From assembly GCA_016926735.1 (NCBI GenBank), contig JAFGOA010000215.1:1-64000 (forward strand): DNA of 64,000 nucleotides, in the 5' to 3' direction. Source of the DNA: Promethearchaeota archaeon. GTDB taxonomy: Archaea; Asgardarchaeota; Lokiarchaeia; Sigyniarchaeales; SOKP01. The notes below the pieces were generated by a model, which saw only the letters and a list, made by a program, of their open reading frames with translations, had not been told where the DNA came from and ran no database searches. Numbering within the stretch: the stretch's first letter is position 1; each line of letters starts with the position of its first letter. A program made the translations under genes and the position numbers. Shown piece by piece: positions 9,601-18,685 of this stretch.

Positions 9601-10406
9601 TTATGAGAATATTTGTCTCCTAATTTAAAATTTTTAATAATTGATTGATTTAATTCATGTTTATTAATCCTAAAGTAATATATATTATTGGTTTCCCTAA
9701 ATATGATATTTTCATCATTTTTTAAATAATTACGCGAAATTTCTTGTACTTTATTAATAACTTGCTTACTCTCAGAAGCTATAACAATTCTATGATATCC
9801 TCTTTTATTATCTCTATCGATCCATCCATCAGCTAGAAATAATCCGATAAAATAAGCAATATCTTCGTTAATTTCAAACTCATAATTATATGTTATATCA
9901 TTAGATTCATTATATTTTGGTTTACAAACAATATAATCTCCTATTTTAAGTTCAGAAGGAGATTTCCAACGATAATCAAGATTTTTTGAAAAAGTTTTAA
10001 AATTTTGTCCTTTGGTACATATATTTGTAAGTCCATTTTCTAATTCTATTTTAAATAACTCTTGTTCAGGCATTTCATATAATTGAGTTACATCTTTTAC
10101 ATTATTATGAGTAATTACTTGATCTTCTGTAGAAATATTTTCTATAAATTTAAGTCCATTTGTTGTATTTACATATGTTCCTTTAGCAAAACATTCTCCT
10201 ACAACTTTGGCACATTTTACATGAGCACTACCAAAATGCCAATTATTTTTATGCATTGCATAAATAATTCTTCTATGAACTGGTTTTAATCCATCTCTTA
10301 CGTCTGGAATAGCACGGCCTACTACTACAGACATTGCATAATCTAAATAACTACTTTTCAGTTCATCTTTTAAAAGTATATCTTTAATATTATTTGAGGT
10401 TGAAAT
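6621..10406 (-). CDS. gyrA: DNA gyrase subunit A with in-frame intein
   Basis: GyrA cleaves and rejoins DNA in the A2B2 gyrase that introduces negative supercoils. The track starts at ATG 10334 (MSVVVGRAIPDVRD). The frame continues upstream with the conserved ELKSSYLDYA that precedes this Met in all GyrA, and no ATG/GTG/TTG lies before the stop at 10422-10424. An ATT at 10406-10404 preceded by GAAGGTG is the best start, giving 1261 aa. Removing the 445-aa intein leaves about 816 aa, normal for GyrA. The catalytic Tyr is in AAYRYTEAR. The GyrA box RGGRGKKG and the repeated C-terminal pinwheel blades argue for gyrase rather than topoisomerase IV. gyrB lies 45 bp upstream, so this is a gyrB-gyrA operon. 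The identity is certain; the start is inferred. Confidence 0.93.
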   Translation of the reverse strand: MSTSNNIKDILLKDELKSSYLDYAMSVVVGRAIPDVRDGLKPVHRRIIYAMHKNNWHFGSAHVKCAKVVGECFAKGTYVNTTNGLKFIENISTEDQVITHNNVKDVTQLYEMPEQELFKIELENGLTNICTKGQNFKTFSKNLDYRWKSPSELKIGDYIVCKPKYNESNDITYNYEFEINEDIAYFIGLFLADGWIDRDNKRGYHRIVIASESKQVINKVQEISRNYLKNDENIIFRETNNIYYFRINKHELNQSIIKNFKLGDKYSHNIKIPNFLKNTSKKIIYSFFSGYLEGDGHVHKNRNVINISSISEKFLRDFQIILFSLGINSTIYLNKKKTHHYKGRKIKPNYDLYSLEITGNDYAKIKREIHIYNPDKIKRLSKKLKYNPSKYDIIPFIGKYIFTEFSEKHLGGGWYTDKSGKKIRIGIKYPDGTKIRYQKDLKNKIKIYKSTIEKLNIKNKMELIGSKYLPIINEIIEQDFFFIKIKSINKYKAKKTYDIQVRDDHQFIANGMIVHNCLGNYHPHGDMAVYNSLVRMGQDFSLRYPLIDPQGNFGSVDGDPPAAYRYTEARLSKIANELIEDIQKETVDFQPNFDDSTTEPTSLPAKLPNILINGTKGIAVGMATSMPPHNIMEISLGIISTIDNPDISLEELIEIIKGPDFPTGGIITNPSGIYNAYATGQGNVTLMAKIEEEQKGKINNLIISEIPYLQNKAVLIESIAKLIRDGILKDIKDLRDESDRKGMRIVLELKKDAQPEIIKNVLFKRTRLLSSFSIVNLVLVNEGKQPKILNLKELIQEYIEHRLQIIYRRTEFDLKKAQDRLHKVEGLLIALDNIDEVVQIIKSSKDTEEAKTRLQERFEFTDIQVKAILNMTLSRLTNLETEKLKEEAKILKQDIKKYKQILAKKELRLEIIKNELNELIKIYGDKRKTEIIAQDEPAVREIERVDLIKKEPNIIIFSNDQYIKRVSLEEYRSQKRGGRGKKGMTVREEDFIKDLFVCSTHDTILFFTSKGRIYSKKAFQIPLQKRTAKGKPIVNIIKLQKGEEISEMIPINNFDTNEMLIMVTKKGIVKKISLSKFSKIQKTGIRAQKIRVDDKLISVKKITNELQDIFIATKQGYAIRFDESELRELGRTSMGVKGVDLRENDEVIDCLLVTNDEIVLTLTQNGYGQRAYIKEYRKTGRGAKGVHNIKLDRENNDQVIAIKMTVKDEDLLIGTEQGQLIRVPVDSIRLTHRKAKGVRVINLYEDDFVCAIGKCAKELEE
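8859..10193 (-). mobile_element. intein with LAGLIDADG homing endonuclease in gyrA
   Basis: A 445-aa insertion interrupts GyrA between VVGE and CLGNYHPHGD. It starts with Cys (CFAKGTYV, block A) and ends with VHN followed by Cys+1 (block F/G: QVRDDHQF...MIVHN), so it should self-splice. Two LAGLIDADG-like motifs, FIGLFLADGW and FFSGYLEGDG, mark a homing endonuclease domain. The usual block B T-x-x-H reads TKGQ here, so the conserved His appears to be Gln. The insertion site differs from the well-known mycobacterial GyrA intein at the catalytic Tyr. Boundaries are set by host alignment and the terminal residues. Confidence 0.93.
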
Positions 10407-10414
10407 TTTATGTA

Positions 10415-10421
10415 CACCTTC
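10415..10421 (-). promoter_or_regulatory. Shine-Dalgarno GAAGGTG setting an ATT start for gyrA
   Basis: The minus strand reads GAAGGTG, then 8 nt, then ATT in the gyrA frame. It matches the expected anti-Shine-Dalgarno of archaeal 16S rRNA. There is no canonical start between the upstream stop and the conserved N terminus. Confidence 0.55.
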
Positions 10422-10451
10422 TTAGAAATTATGTAATCTATATATCTTTAT

Positions 10452-12440
10452 TTAAACGTCCAATACATTTACTTCATCATAATGTTCTATAATAAATTTT
10501 TTTCGAGGAGTTACTTCTTTTCCCATTAATTTAGAAAACATAAGGTCATTCTCTAGATAATCTTCATAGGTAACTCTTTTTAGAACTCTTGTTTCTCTCC
10601 TCATTGTAGTTTCATATAATTCTTCAGGATTCATTTCTCCTAATCCTTTATATCGCTGGACTCTTATAGATTCTGTATTTTTAAGTTTATATTTCTTTTT
10701 TAATTCTTTCAGATATTCTTCTTTTTGTTTATCCGTATATACATAATGATTTGTTTTTTTATATGAAATTTTATACAATGGTGGGACTGCTAGGTATAAA
10801 TGTCCTTCTTCAATAAGAGGACGCATATATCTAAAAAAGAAAGTAAGTAATAGAGTAGCTATATGAGCTCCGTCTACGTCTGCATCGCAAAAAATAATAA
10901 TCTTAAAATATCTTAGATCTTTTATATTGAAATCATCTTCTTCGTCATCTACACCTTCAAGGTCTGTCATACCTTGTATACCTACACCTAAAGCTTTTAT
11001 AATTCCTTGAATCTCAGCATTTTGAATAATTTTATCGATCCTAGCTTTTTCAACATTAAGAATCTTCCCTCTAAGAGGTAAAATTGCCTGATATGTTCTA
11101 TCTCTCCCTTGTTTAGCTGACCCTCCTGCTGAAGGTCCCTCTACTATAAAAATCTCACATTCTTTTGGATCATTTGAAGAACAATCTGCTAATTTTCCTG
11201 GCATCCTTGCATTATCTAAAGCAGATTTTCTCCTAATTAGTGATCTAGCTTTTTGAGCTGCTTCTCTTGCTTGTTTAGCATTAATTGTTTTAAGAATAAT
11301 CTTTTTAGCTATTTCTGGATTTTCTTCTAAAAATTGAGTTAATTTATCAGTTACAACTTGACTAACTATTTGTCTAATTTCAGGATTTCCTAATTTTATT
11401 TTAGTTTGACTTTCGAATTGAGGGTCTGGTAATTTAACTGAAATTACTGCTGAAAGACCTTCTCTAGTATCAGAACCGCTAAGAACGACATCCTTATATT
11501 TCTTTTCCATATCTTTCTCAATATACGAATTAAATACCCTAGTAAGTGCTGATTTGAACCCTGTGAGAGATGTTCCTCCTTCACTTGTGTGTATTGTATT
11601 TGCATATGTTAATATATTTTCTTGATATCCTTGATTATATTGCATAGCAACCTCAACTTCTACATCACCTTTTTTGTCTTTCATTGTACCATTAAAAGTG
11701 ATTATCTCTTCATGTAAAGGATTTTTCTCTTTATTTAGAAAATTAATAAATGCTTTAATTCCATTTGGATAAAAAAAATTCTCTCTTTCTTCCGTTTTCT
11801 TATCAAGTATTTCAAATTTAGCTTGAGGTGTTAAAAAAGCTAGTTCTCTCATGCGATTTGCAATAGTAGTAAAAGTAAAAATACTTTCATTTGGATTAAA
11901 TTCGAAAATTTCATTATCTGGATAAAATGTTATTTTGGTTCCTGATTTTGAATTGGTTGATTCGGTAATTTCTGGATCATTGACTTTTAAACCTCGAGAA
12001 AATTTTTGTTTGTAGAATGAACCATCTCTATTGATTTCTATGATTAACCATTCTGTTAATGCATTGACAACAGATAATCCTACTCCATGTAATCCCCCAG
12101 ATATTTTATAACTTTTATTATCAAATTTACCTCCTGAATGTAAATGCTCCATTATTACCTCAACAGCAGGTCTTTTAAATTCAGAATGTTCTTTAATTGG
12201 AATACCTCTTCCATTGTCCATAATGGATACTGAATTGTCATTATTGAAAATCACTTTTATTTCATTTGCATAACCAGCCATAGCCTCATCGACACTGTTA
12301 TCTAAAACTTCTAAAATAAGATGATGAAGGCCTTTTTTACCAGTGTCTCCAATATACATTGCAGGTCTTTTTCTTACGCCCTCAAGTCCCTTTAAGACTT
12401 TGATATCTGCTGCATCATATTTCGCGTTTTTATCAGACAT
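10452..12440 (-). CDS. gyrB: DNA gyrase subunit B
   Basis: A 662-aa ATPase subunit of gyrase. The N terminus is canonical (YDAADIKVLKGLEGVRKRPAMYIG). The GHKL ATPase carries VDNSVDEA and the DNGRGIP and GGLHGVG boxes. The TOPRIM domain has EGPSAGGSAKQGRD (about residue 430) and DADVDGAHI (about 515), where metal binds for DNA cleavage. The C-terminal tail has the QRYKGLGEMNP motif. There is no large TOPRIM insertion as in Gram-negative GyrB. It lies 45 bp upstream of gyrA on the same strand. The sequence is bacterial-type, as expected for gyrases acquired by archaea. Confidence 0.96.
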   Translation of the reverse strand: MSDKNAKYDAADIKVLKGLEGVRKRPAMYIGDTGKKGLHHLILEVLDNSVDEAMAGYANEIKVIFNNDNSVSIMDNGRGIPIKEHSEFKRPAVEVIMEHLHSGGKFDNKSYKISGGLHGVGLSVVNALTEWLIIEINRDGSFYKQKFSRGLKVNDPEITESTNSKSGTKITFYPDNEIFEFNPNESIFTFTTIANRMRELAFLTPQAKFEILDKKTEERENFFYPNGIKAFINFLNKEKNPLHEEIITFNGTMKDKKGDVEVEVAMQYNQGYQENILTYANTIHTSEGGTSLTGFKSALTRVFNSYIEKDMEKKYKDVVLSGSDTREGLSAVISVKLPDPQFESQTKIKLGNPEIRQIVSQVVTDKLTQFLEENPEIAKKIILKTINAKQAREAAQKARSLIRRKSALDNARMPGKLADCSSNDPKECEIFIVEGPSAGGSAKQGRDRTYQAILPLRGKILNVEKARIDKIIQNAEIQGIIKALGVGIQGMTDLEGVDDEEDDFNIKDLRYFKIIIFCDADVDGAHIATLLLTFFFRYMRPLIEEGHLYLAVPPLYKISYKKTNHYVYTDKQKEEYLKELKKKYKLKNTESIRVQRYKGLGEMNPEELYETTMRRETRVLKRVTYEDYLENDLMFSKLMGKEVTPRKKFIIEHYDEVNVLDV

Positions 12441-12715
12441 AATAGATCTTATCTAAATATATTTGTAAAAGTAAAAATGATCAATTGTGATTGAATTTTA
12501 ATTAATATTTTACGAATTACTATTAATAAAAGTCTTTTCTAATTTATTAATCTTAGTTAATTTTTTATCATATTAAAGAGAAGAATAAATGAAAATTTGA
12601 AATCTTAGATTATTTTTTCTTATTTAAACTCTTTAGAAACTAGAATTTATATATATTAAATTCATACAAATCCTTTCTATTAAGGAAAAATGAATTATTA
12701 GATTTAATATAAAAT

Positions 12716-13585
12716 TTATTTGTTTTTTCTTATTTCTTGAGCAATCTTCGATATTTCAATTAATTGATTATTTACATCATGAGTTCTTACAATATGAGCT
12801 CCATTATAAATTGCAATGGCCGTAGCAGATAAGCTACCATTGTATCTTTCTTCTGGTAATGATTTATATTTACCTAAAGTAGATGCAATAAATGACTTTC
12901 TTGATAAGGCAATTAAGATAGGTAAATCAAATATTCTTAATTTTTCTAAATTGCCTATTATTTTAAGATCATAATAAAAGGTTTTTTTTTCAATCCATTT
13001 GCCAATACCTGGATCTAAAATAATTTTTCTCGAATCATATCCTTTTAATTTAAGCCTATTTGTAGTAACTTTAAATTGATTTATAATTTCTTCAATTGTA
13101 CATAAATCGCCAGGAATTTTTTCAGAAGCCATTAAAATAATTGGAAGATTGTTTTCTATTATAAAATCTTCTAATTTTTTATCTGTTGTAAGACAACTTA
13201 CATCATTAATTATTATTTTTTTTCTATATGTTTGGGAAATTTTAAACATAGATTCTGCTATATCGCTATATTGTGTATCAATAGATATAATTATTTCATT
13301 TGGTATTTCCTTACATAGAGTCTCCATTGCTGGAGTTAATCTATTTAATTCTTCTTCTAGTGATATTTTCTTTGACCATGGGGCAGTCGATCTTGCTCCG
13401 AGATCGATGATTTTAGCACCATTTTTAATCATTGAATCTGCAGAAGTTTTAATTTGCTCTGTACTTTGAAAAACCGAACCCTGATAAAACGATTCTGGAC
13501 TTAAATTAATAATTCCCATAATCGTGGTAGGGTAATCATCTCCAATTTCGCAAATATTATATAAATTTGTATAAATTTTTTCCAT
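12716..13585 (-). CDS. folP: dihydropteroate synthase
   Basis: A 289-aa TIM-barrel pterin-binding enzyme that joins 6-hydroxymethyl-dihydropterin diphosphate to an arylamine in folate or methanopterin-type cofactor synthesis. Visible blocks are MGIINLSPESFY (residue 23 on), DLGARSTAPWS, SIDTQ, DPGIGKW, SRKSFIAS and the C-terminal NGAHIVRTHDV. Length and motif order match FolP. In an archaeon the arylamine and final cofactor may differ from bacterial folate. It is a single gene on the minus strand, divergent from MetRS, with 130 bp of AT-rich DNA downstream of it before gyrB's promoter region begins. Confidence 0.85.
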   Translation of the reverse strand: MEKIYTNLYNICEIGDDYPTTIMGIINLSPESFYQGSVFQSTEQIKTSADSMIKNGAKIIDLGARSTAPWSKKISLEEELNRLTPAMETLCKEIPNEIIISIDTQYSDIAESMFKISQTYRKKIIINDVSCLTTDKKLEDFIIENNLPIILMASEKIPGDLCTIEEIINQFKVTTNRLKLKGYDSRKIILDPGIGKWIEKKTFYYDLKIIGNLEKLRIFDLPILIALSRKSFIASTLGKYKSLPEERYNGSLSATAIAIYNGAHIVRTHDVNNQLIEISKIAQEIRKNK

Positions 13586-13745
13586 TACTAGCTAGATTGT
13601 GTCTTTAAAAACATATAAAAATATTTATTAGTTTTTAAGATATATAAAGTTGATAATCATGAATTCAATTTATATATCCAATTTTTATATATTAGGAATC
13701 TAAATCTTCATATTCTCTTTTCTTTAATAATAGGTTTTTTATTAT

Positions 13746-15671
13746 ATGATTTCCATAAATATTATAGGAATTACAGTTAAAGAGTTGATTTCATTAAATA
13801 AAAAAAAATTTTATATAACAACTGCTATAGCCTACCTTAATGGAAAACCTCATATGGGTCATGCGTTAGAAATAATTCAAGCAGATTGTCTCTCTAGATT
13901 TTATAGATTATTTGATGAAGGACTAGTTTTTCAAACGGGTGCAGATGAACATGGAATGAAGATTTTAAATACAGCACAAGAAAAAGGAATTGAAGTTACT
14001 GAATTATTAAATGAGAATTATCAAGCCTTTATAGACTTTTATAATTTATTGAATATTAGTTTTGATAAATATGTGAGGACAACGTCTAAAATTCATAAAG
14101 ATGGCGCTTCAAAATTATGGAAAACCTTAGTTGATAATGGAGATATCTATAAAGGAACTTATAATGGCTTATATTGTATTGGATGCGAAGCATATAAAAC
14201 CTACAATGAATTGATTGAAAATAAATGTCCAAATCATCCCAATCGCGAGATTATCACTTTAAAAGAAGATAACTATTTTTTTAAACTTAGTAAATATATC
14301 GATAAATTGATAAAAATATATGATAATGATGAGATAGAGATCATTCCAAAAAGAAGAAAAGCTGAAATCCTTAATATATTGAAAGAGGAATTAGATGATA
14401 TTAGTTTTTCAAGACAGAAAGAAAAAATGCCTTGGGGTATACCTGTTCCGGGAGATGATAAACATGTAATGTATGTCTGGGCAGATGCACTTTCAAATTA
14501 TATTACCAACATAGGATATGAATTTTCTCCTAAAGAATTTAAATCTATTTGGCCAGCAGATATTCATTTAATAGGTAAAGACATTATTAAGTTTCACGCA
14601 ATTTATTGGCCTGCTATTTTATTATCTGCTGGACTTGAATTACCAAAAAAATTATTCATCCATGGATTTCTTACTGTGGAAGGATTAAAAATAGGTAAAT
14701 CAATAGGTAATGTTTCAGATCCTTTAATTTTGTTAGAAAAATATGGAGTTCCTATATTTCGATTTTATCTCTTGAAAAATATTCCTACTTATGATGATGG
14801 TTCTTTTTCTGAAAATGATTTGATCCAAATTTACAATAATGTTTTAGCGGATGATCTTGGGAACTTGGTATTAAGAATATTGACTTTTATCGAAAAAGAT
14901 TTTGATTTGCATTATCCACCCTTATTTTCATTGAGTGTGGAAGATAAGGAATATATAAAAGAATTTAATTTTATTGATGAATTAAAAGGTTTTTTTAATG
15001 ATTTTCAGATTAATAAAGCATTAGATAGAATATGGGAATTTGTTAAATTAACAAACAAATTTATAAATGATAGAAAACCTTGGGAACTAAAAAAGAATAA
15101 TAATAATAAAGGATATTCCACATTATTATATGTTTTATTAGAGGGATTGAGAATTATATCTATATATCTTAAACCTTTTATTCCCTCTATTTCAGAAAGG
15201 ATTTTAAATTTGATTGGAAAAGATAAAGAATATAATTTTAATGATATAGATTTCAATCCTGATTTTAAAGACAAAATAAATAAAAAGGAAGTATTATTTC
15301 CTAAAATTGAAATAAAAATGGAATCTAAAGAAGAAAAAGAAATTGATAACAATATCACTTATGAAGATTTTCAAAAGTTAGATATAAGGATCGCTATTAT
15401 AGAGACTGTCGAGAAAGTTGAAAATGCTGATAAGCTATATAAACTTTCCGTAGATTTAGGATATGAGAAAAGAATTATCGTAGCGGGATTAGCAGAATAT
15501 TATACTATAGAGGAACTTAAAGGAAAAAAAATTACATTACTTACTAATTTAAAACCTAGAAAAATTAGGGGCATATTAAGTCAAGGAATGTTACTTGCTG
15601 CCGATGATGGTAAATTGGTATCAATATTAATTCCTGATAAAAATGTGGATTTAGGTTCGAAAATTCAATAA
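13746..15671 (+). CDS. metG: methionyl-tRNA synthetase with C-terminal tRNA-binding domain
   Basis: A 641-aa class I aminoacyl-tRNA synthetase that charges tRNA-Met. The HIGH box is HMGH in LNGKPHMGHALE (about residue 37) and the KMSKS loop is KIGKS in GLKIGKSIGN. The connective peptide has a Cys pair (CIGCEAY). An anticodon-binding helical domain follows. The last about 110 residues form an OB-fold tRNA-binding domain of the Trbp111/EMAPII type (FQKLDIRIA, LKPRKIRG, SQGML), giving the bacterial-type fused form. ATG 13746 adds about 20 residues before the usual KKFYITTAIAY start, so a later start is possible. The gene is single, divergent from folP. Confidence 0.94.
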   Translation: MISINIIGITVKELISLNKKKFYITTAIAYLNGKPHMGHALEIIQADCLSRFYRLFDEGLVFQTGADEHGMKILNTAQEKGIEVTELLNENYQAFIDFYNLLNISFDKYVRTTSKIHKDGASKLWKTLVDNGDIYKGTYNGLYCIGCEAYKTYNELIENKCPNHPNREIITLKEDNYFFKLSKYIDKLIKIYDNDEIEIIPKRRKAEILNILKEELDDISFSRQKEKMPWGIPVPGDDKHVMYVWADALSNYITNIGYEFSPKEFKSIWPADIHLIGKDIIKFHAIYWPAILLSAGLELPKKLFIHGFLTVEGLKIGKSIGNVSDPLILLEKYGVPIFRFYLLKNIPTYDDGSFSENDLIQIYNNVLADDLGNLVLRILTFIEKDFDLHYPPLFSLSVEDKEYIKEFNFIDELKGFFNDFQINKALDRIWEFVKLTNKFINDRKPWELKKNNNNKGYSTLLYVLLEGLRIISIYLKPFIPSISERILNLIGKDKEYNFNDIDFNPDFKDKINKKEVLFPKIEIKMESKEEKEIDNNITYEDFQKLDIRIAIIETVEKVENADKLYKLSVDLGYEKRIIVAGLAEYYTIEELKGKKITLLTNLKPRKIRGILSQGMLLAADDGKLVSILIPDKNVDLGSKIQ

Positions 15672-15765
15672 AAAAACATTCTAATCTTTTTTTAAATTTT
15701 TATTTATTTATAATAAAAGATCTAATTATTTTCAGTATTCATTTTAAAATAAATAGAAAAAAAAA

Positions 15766-18588
15766 TTATTTTATTAAAAATTTGTATCTTTTATTTAGTA
15801 AAAGAATAACAGAAAGGATTCCGATTGATGAAAACAATATTAAAAGATCATATCCCGGTATCGAGTCTTCTTCTGAATCAACGATAATATGTATAGTAGT
15901 TTCACAATAATTTCCATATAGATCATAAGCTCTGATAATTAAATCATAATTACCCTTTTCCAAGGTTGTTATATTAGTAATTTCTCCAGTGCTATTATCA
16001 ATACTGAAATCTTCTTCATTATTTATCCAATAATATGCAATCCCAGAAAAATCAGAAGCATCAATGTCATAATAAAAGTCTTCTCCATGCATTACAATAT
16101 GGCTTAATTTTATATCACCCCAAACCGGATCTGTTGTATCTGAAATTGAGATCTTAATTATAGCACTGCAATTTTGATTATATGGGTCAAACACACAAAT
16201 TTCAATCCAATATTCACCTACAGCAAGATTACTTGCGTTTGTTATGAGACCATTTGAATTAGTATTAAAAAGTGTAGAATTTACAGAGTAATGATCAATT
16301 CCAAATGAGCTAAAAGCATTTAATTGATATGAAAAAGCATTTCCAAGTTCAATAGTTTGATTTAAAGGGATATCATTCCAAATTGGTGGTGGAGCATCAT
16401 GATTATAACATATTGGATATCTATCTTGACTATCTGATGAACCTTCAATATTATTATATGGAAGATCCCCTATATTATCAAAATTTATATCCCTTCCAGA
16501 ATAATCGTCCCAATAATTTCCAATTGTTCCATTATCCCATTGATTATTATTTCCATCATTAATTGCGTTTATATTATTTCCTGTAAAATTATTTAGATAT
16601 ATTGTATTGTTCTCAGATTCGCTTGTAAAATGGATTCCTTCATTATTTTCAAGTATACTGTTATTGTAAATAGACAATCCCTCTACTCCTAAAAAATAAA
16701 TACCTATTTCGACATTGGATTTAATAGTATTATTCTTTATAATCCCCAACGTGGTAGAACCCAAATAAATACCATTTTCACCATTATTATCTATTGTATT
16801 ATCTACTATTGTTGTATAATTTGAATTACTAACATGTATTCCATCAAAGGTATTATCTCTAAAAAGATTATTTGATATTTCCAATTGGTTGTTTAATAAT
16901 AAAAATATTCCATTCCAATGATTATGTATAATTGTATTTCCTCTTAATATTATATATTCGATATTCGTGCTTAAATAGTTAATTATACCATTTTCACCAT
17001 TTTCATAAATTGTATTATTAATAAAAGATATTGAAGAGCAATCAAAATATATACCATCATAGTCATTATTATATATTGAATTATTTACAATACTTACATC
17101 CTTACAATACATAATATCTATTCCGTATGCTTTATTGAATGATATTATATTCTCAGTGATATTAGGAAAATAAGAATACTTCATAATAATACCAATAGAA
17201 TTATTAACCAAAATATTGTTATAAATAATAAGATCATAACAATAATAAGCTATAATAGGAATGGCATTCATTGTATTTGAAATATTAAATTCAGAAATCT
17301 CTGAATTATTACAATTGATTACAATTATTTGTCCTGGATCTCCTTTATATGTAAAATCTAATGTATTTAATCCTGTTCTATTATAATAATGATAAATTGT
17401 TCTTCCATTTAATTTATTAGAGGTTGTTATGGTCCTATTACTTTCGGCTTTATTTGGAGTTATATAAATACCACAGTTTGTCATATTATTTCCATCAATT
17501 ATATAAAGTCCTCCACTTGTAGATATAAAAATACCAGTCACCCCAATAGTACTACCCATGAGATCATTATTTGTGCAATTTATCTGCTCACATTCTTCAA
17601 GATAAATATTGTTAGAAAAATCTATAACAGTATTATTATAAATAGATATATTCTCTCCATTTACACATATTCCATAGAGTTGCCCTTTTTCTATATGATT
17701 TCCTTCAATAGTTGCATTTAATGATGCTTTATCAAGATAAATTCCTCGATAACCGGCGAATTTTATAAAATTATTTTTTATTTTTACATTCTCACTATTA
17801 GTATAAATCGCATTATATTGGATTCTTATATGTTTTAAAGTATTTCCTTCTATAGTATAATCATTTCCTAAGAGAAAACAAAACCCTTCTCTTACATAAT
17901 TAATATCATTATTACATACTGTTGAATAATTACAATTTTTCATAATGATTCCATAGCTATAAGATGAATTGGAATTTTCGATTATATTATTCAAAATTAT
18001 TGAATTAATACATGTATCCAATCTTAATCCGCCCCAGATATTGGAATCTAAAATATTACTTTGAATAGTAATACTACTAGAATTCAAAATAGAGATACCA
18101 TGTCCATTATTATCCGAACAATTATTACTGTATATCAATCCATTTTTAACATTTTCAAGAACAATACCACCTCTAGTTAAATTACTATATTGTGCATAGA
18201 TTGAATTATAAAGATAACAATTTGAAATATTAAAATATTTTTCTGAGTTAATTATATGTATAGGTATTGAATTTTCTTCTCCATTAATAGCCAAATCCTT
18301 AATTATGTATGGACTTTCTATTGTTCCCAAACCAGAGCACCAAGTTTGTTTTTCAGCCCATGTCCAATTTTTTGCATTCATGCCTGTTGCTGTTCCATTT
18401 ATGAAGATTGGTGATTCATTAATTGCAGAATTATTTATTAGAGAATTATTAAAATTGGATTCCTTTTCAATATTCAAGGTATTATTATGTTCCATATAGG
18501 ATAATAAAGCTATAATATTAGGAACTATAATTAGAATGAAACATAAGATTTTTTTTTTTAATTTAAATTTCGTCATTTTAACATTCAT
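15766..18588 (-). CDS. parallel beta-helix (NosD-like) surface protein
   Basis: A 940-aa membrane-anchored surface protein. The N terminus has a hydrophobic signal segment (about residues 12-30). The conserved PIFINGTATG..NWTWA..WCSG.GT opening is shared with the neighbour at 18686. Then come about 25 right-handed beta-helix (PbH1) coils rich in NNI..N and GIYL patterns (about residues 100-700), two cadherin/Ig-like modules (about 720-905) and a C-terminal transmembrane helix with a short basic tail. Such folds bind or cleave polysaccharide or act as adhesins; no catalytic residues can be picked out. Its promoter shares a 33-bp element with the operon starting at 22782. Confidence 0.85.
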   Translation of the reverse strand: MNVKMTKFKLKKKILCFILIIVPNIIALLSYMEHNNTLNIEKESNFNNSLINNSAINESPIFINGTATGMNAKNWTWAEKQTWCSGLGTIESPYIIKDLAINGEENSIPIHIINSEKYFNISNCYLYNSIYAQYSNLTRGGIVLENVKNGLIYSNNCSDNNGHGISILNSSSITIQSNILDSNIWGGLRLDTCINSIILNNIIENSNSSYSYGIIMKNCNYSTVCNNDINYVREGFCFLLGNDYTIEGNTLKHIRIQYNAIYTNSENVKIKNNFIKFAGYRGIYLDKASLNATIEGNHIEKGQLYGICVNGENISIYNNTVIDFSNNIYLEECEQINCTNNDLMGSTIGVTGIFISTSGGLYIIDGNNMTNCGIYITPNKAESNRTITTSNKLNGRTIYHYYNRTGLNTLDFTYKGDPGQIIVINCNNSEISEFNISNTMNAIPIIAYYCYDLIIYNNILVNNSIGIIMKYSYFPNITENIISFNKAYGIDIMYCKDVSIVNNSIYNNDYDGIYFDCSSISFINNTIYENGENGIINYLSTNIEYIILRGNTIIHNHWNGIFLLLNNQLEISNNLFRDNTFDGIHVSNSNYTTIVDNTIDNNGENGIYLGSTTLGIIKNNTIKSNVEIGIYFLGVEGLSIYNNSILENNEGIHFTSESENNTIYLNNFTGNNINAINDGNNNQWDNGTIGNYWDDYSGRDINFDNIGDLPYNNIEGSSDSQDRYPICYNHDAPPPIWNDIPLNQTIELGNAFSYQLNAFSSFGIDHYSVNSTLFNTNSNGLITNASNLAVGEYWIEICVFDPYNQNCSAIIKISISDTTDPVWGDIKLSHIVMHGEDFYYDIDASDFSGIAYYWINNEEDFSIDNSTGEITNITTLEKGNYDLIIRAYDLYGNYCETTIHIIVDSEEDSIPGYDLLILFSSIGILSVILLLNKRYKFLIK

Positions 18589-18620
18589 TTCATAATTTTA
18601 AATAAGTTATGTTTTAGATG

Positions 18621-18653
18621 ATATTTAAAACACCTTGGACCAAAAATGATATT
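18621..18653 (-). promoter_or_regulatory. shared promoter/operator with CCTTGGAC core
   Basis: This 33-bp stretch aligns without gaps to 22849-22881 with 25 identities. It contains a TATA-like ATTTAAA box and the block CCTTGGAC-AAAA-TGA. It lies about 35 bp upstream of the beta-helix start at 18588. The position fits a TATA/BRE promoter overlapped by an operator common to both surface-protein units. Confidence 0.55.
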
Positions 18654-18685
18654 TTTTTTCATTTATGATAATTATACAAAATAAG

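Noticed and set aside
10083-10289. Plus-strand ORF of 68 aa
   Set aside because: Antisense shadow of gyrA and its intein.
13149-13469. Plus-strand ORF of 106 aa
   Set aside because: Antisense to the dihydropteroate synthase gene.
15005-15358. Minus-strand ORF of 117 aa
   Set aside because: Antisense to MetRS; AT-rich codons produce a spurious hydrophobic frame.
18305-18499. Plus-strand ORF of 64 aa
   Set aside because: Antisense to the 5' part of the beta-helix gene.
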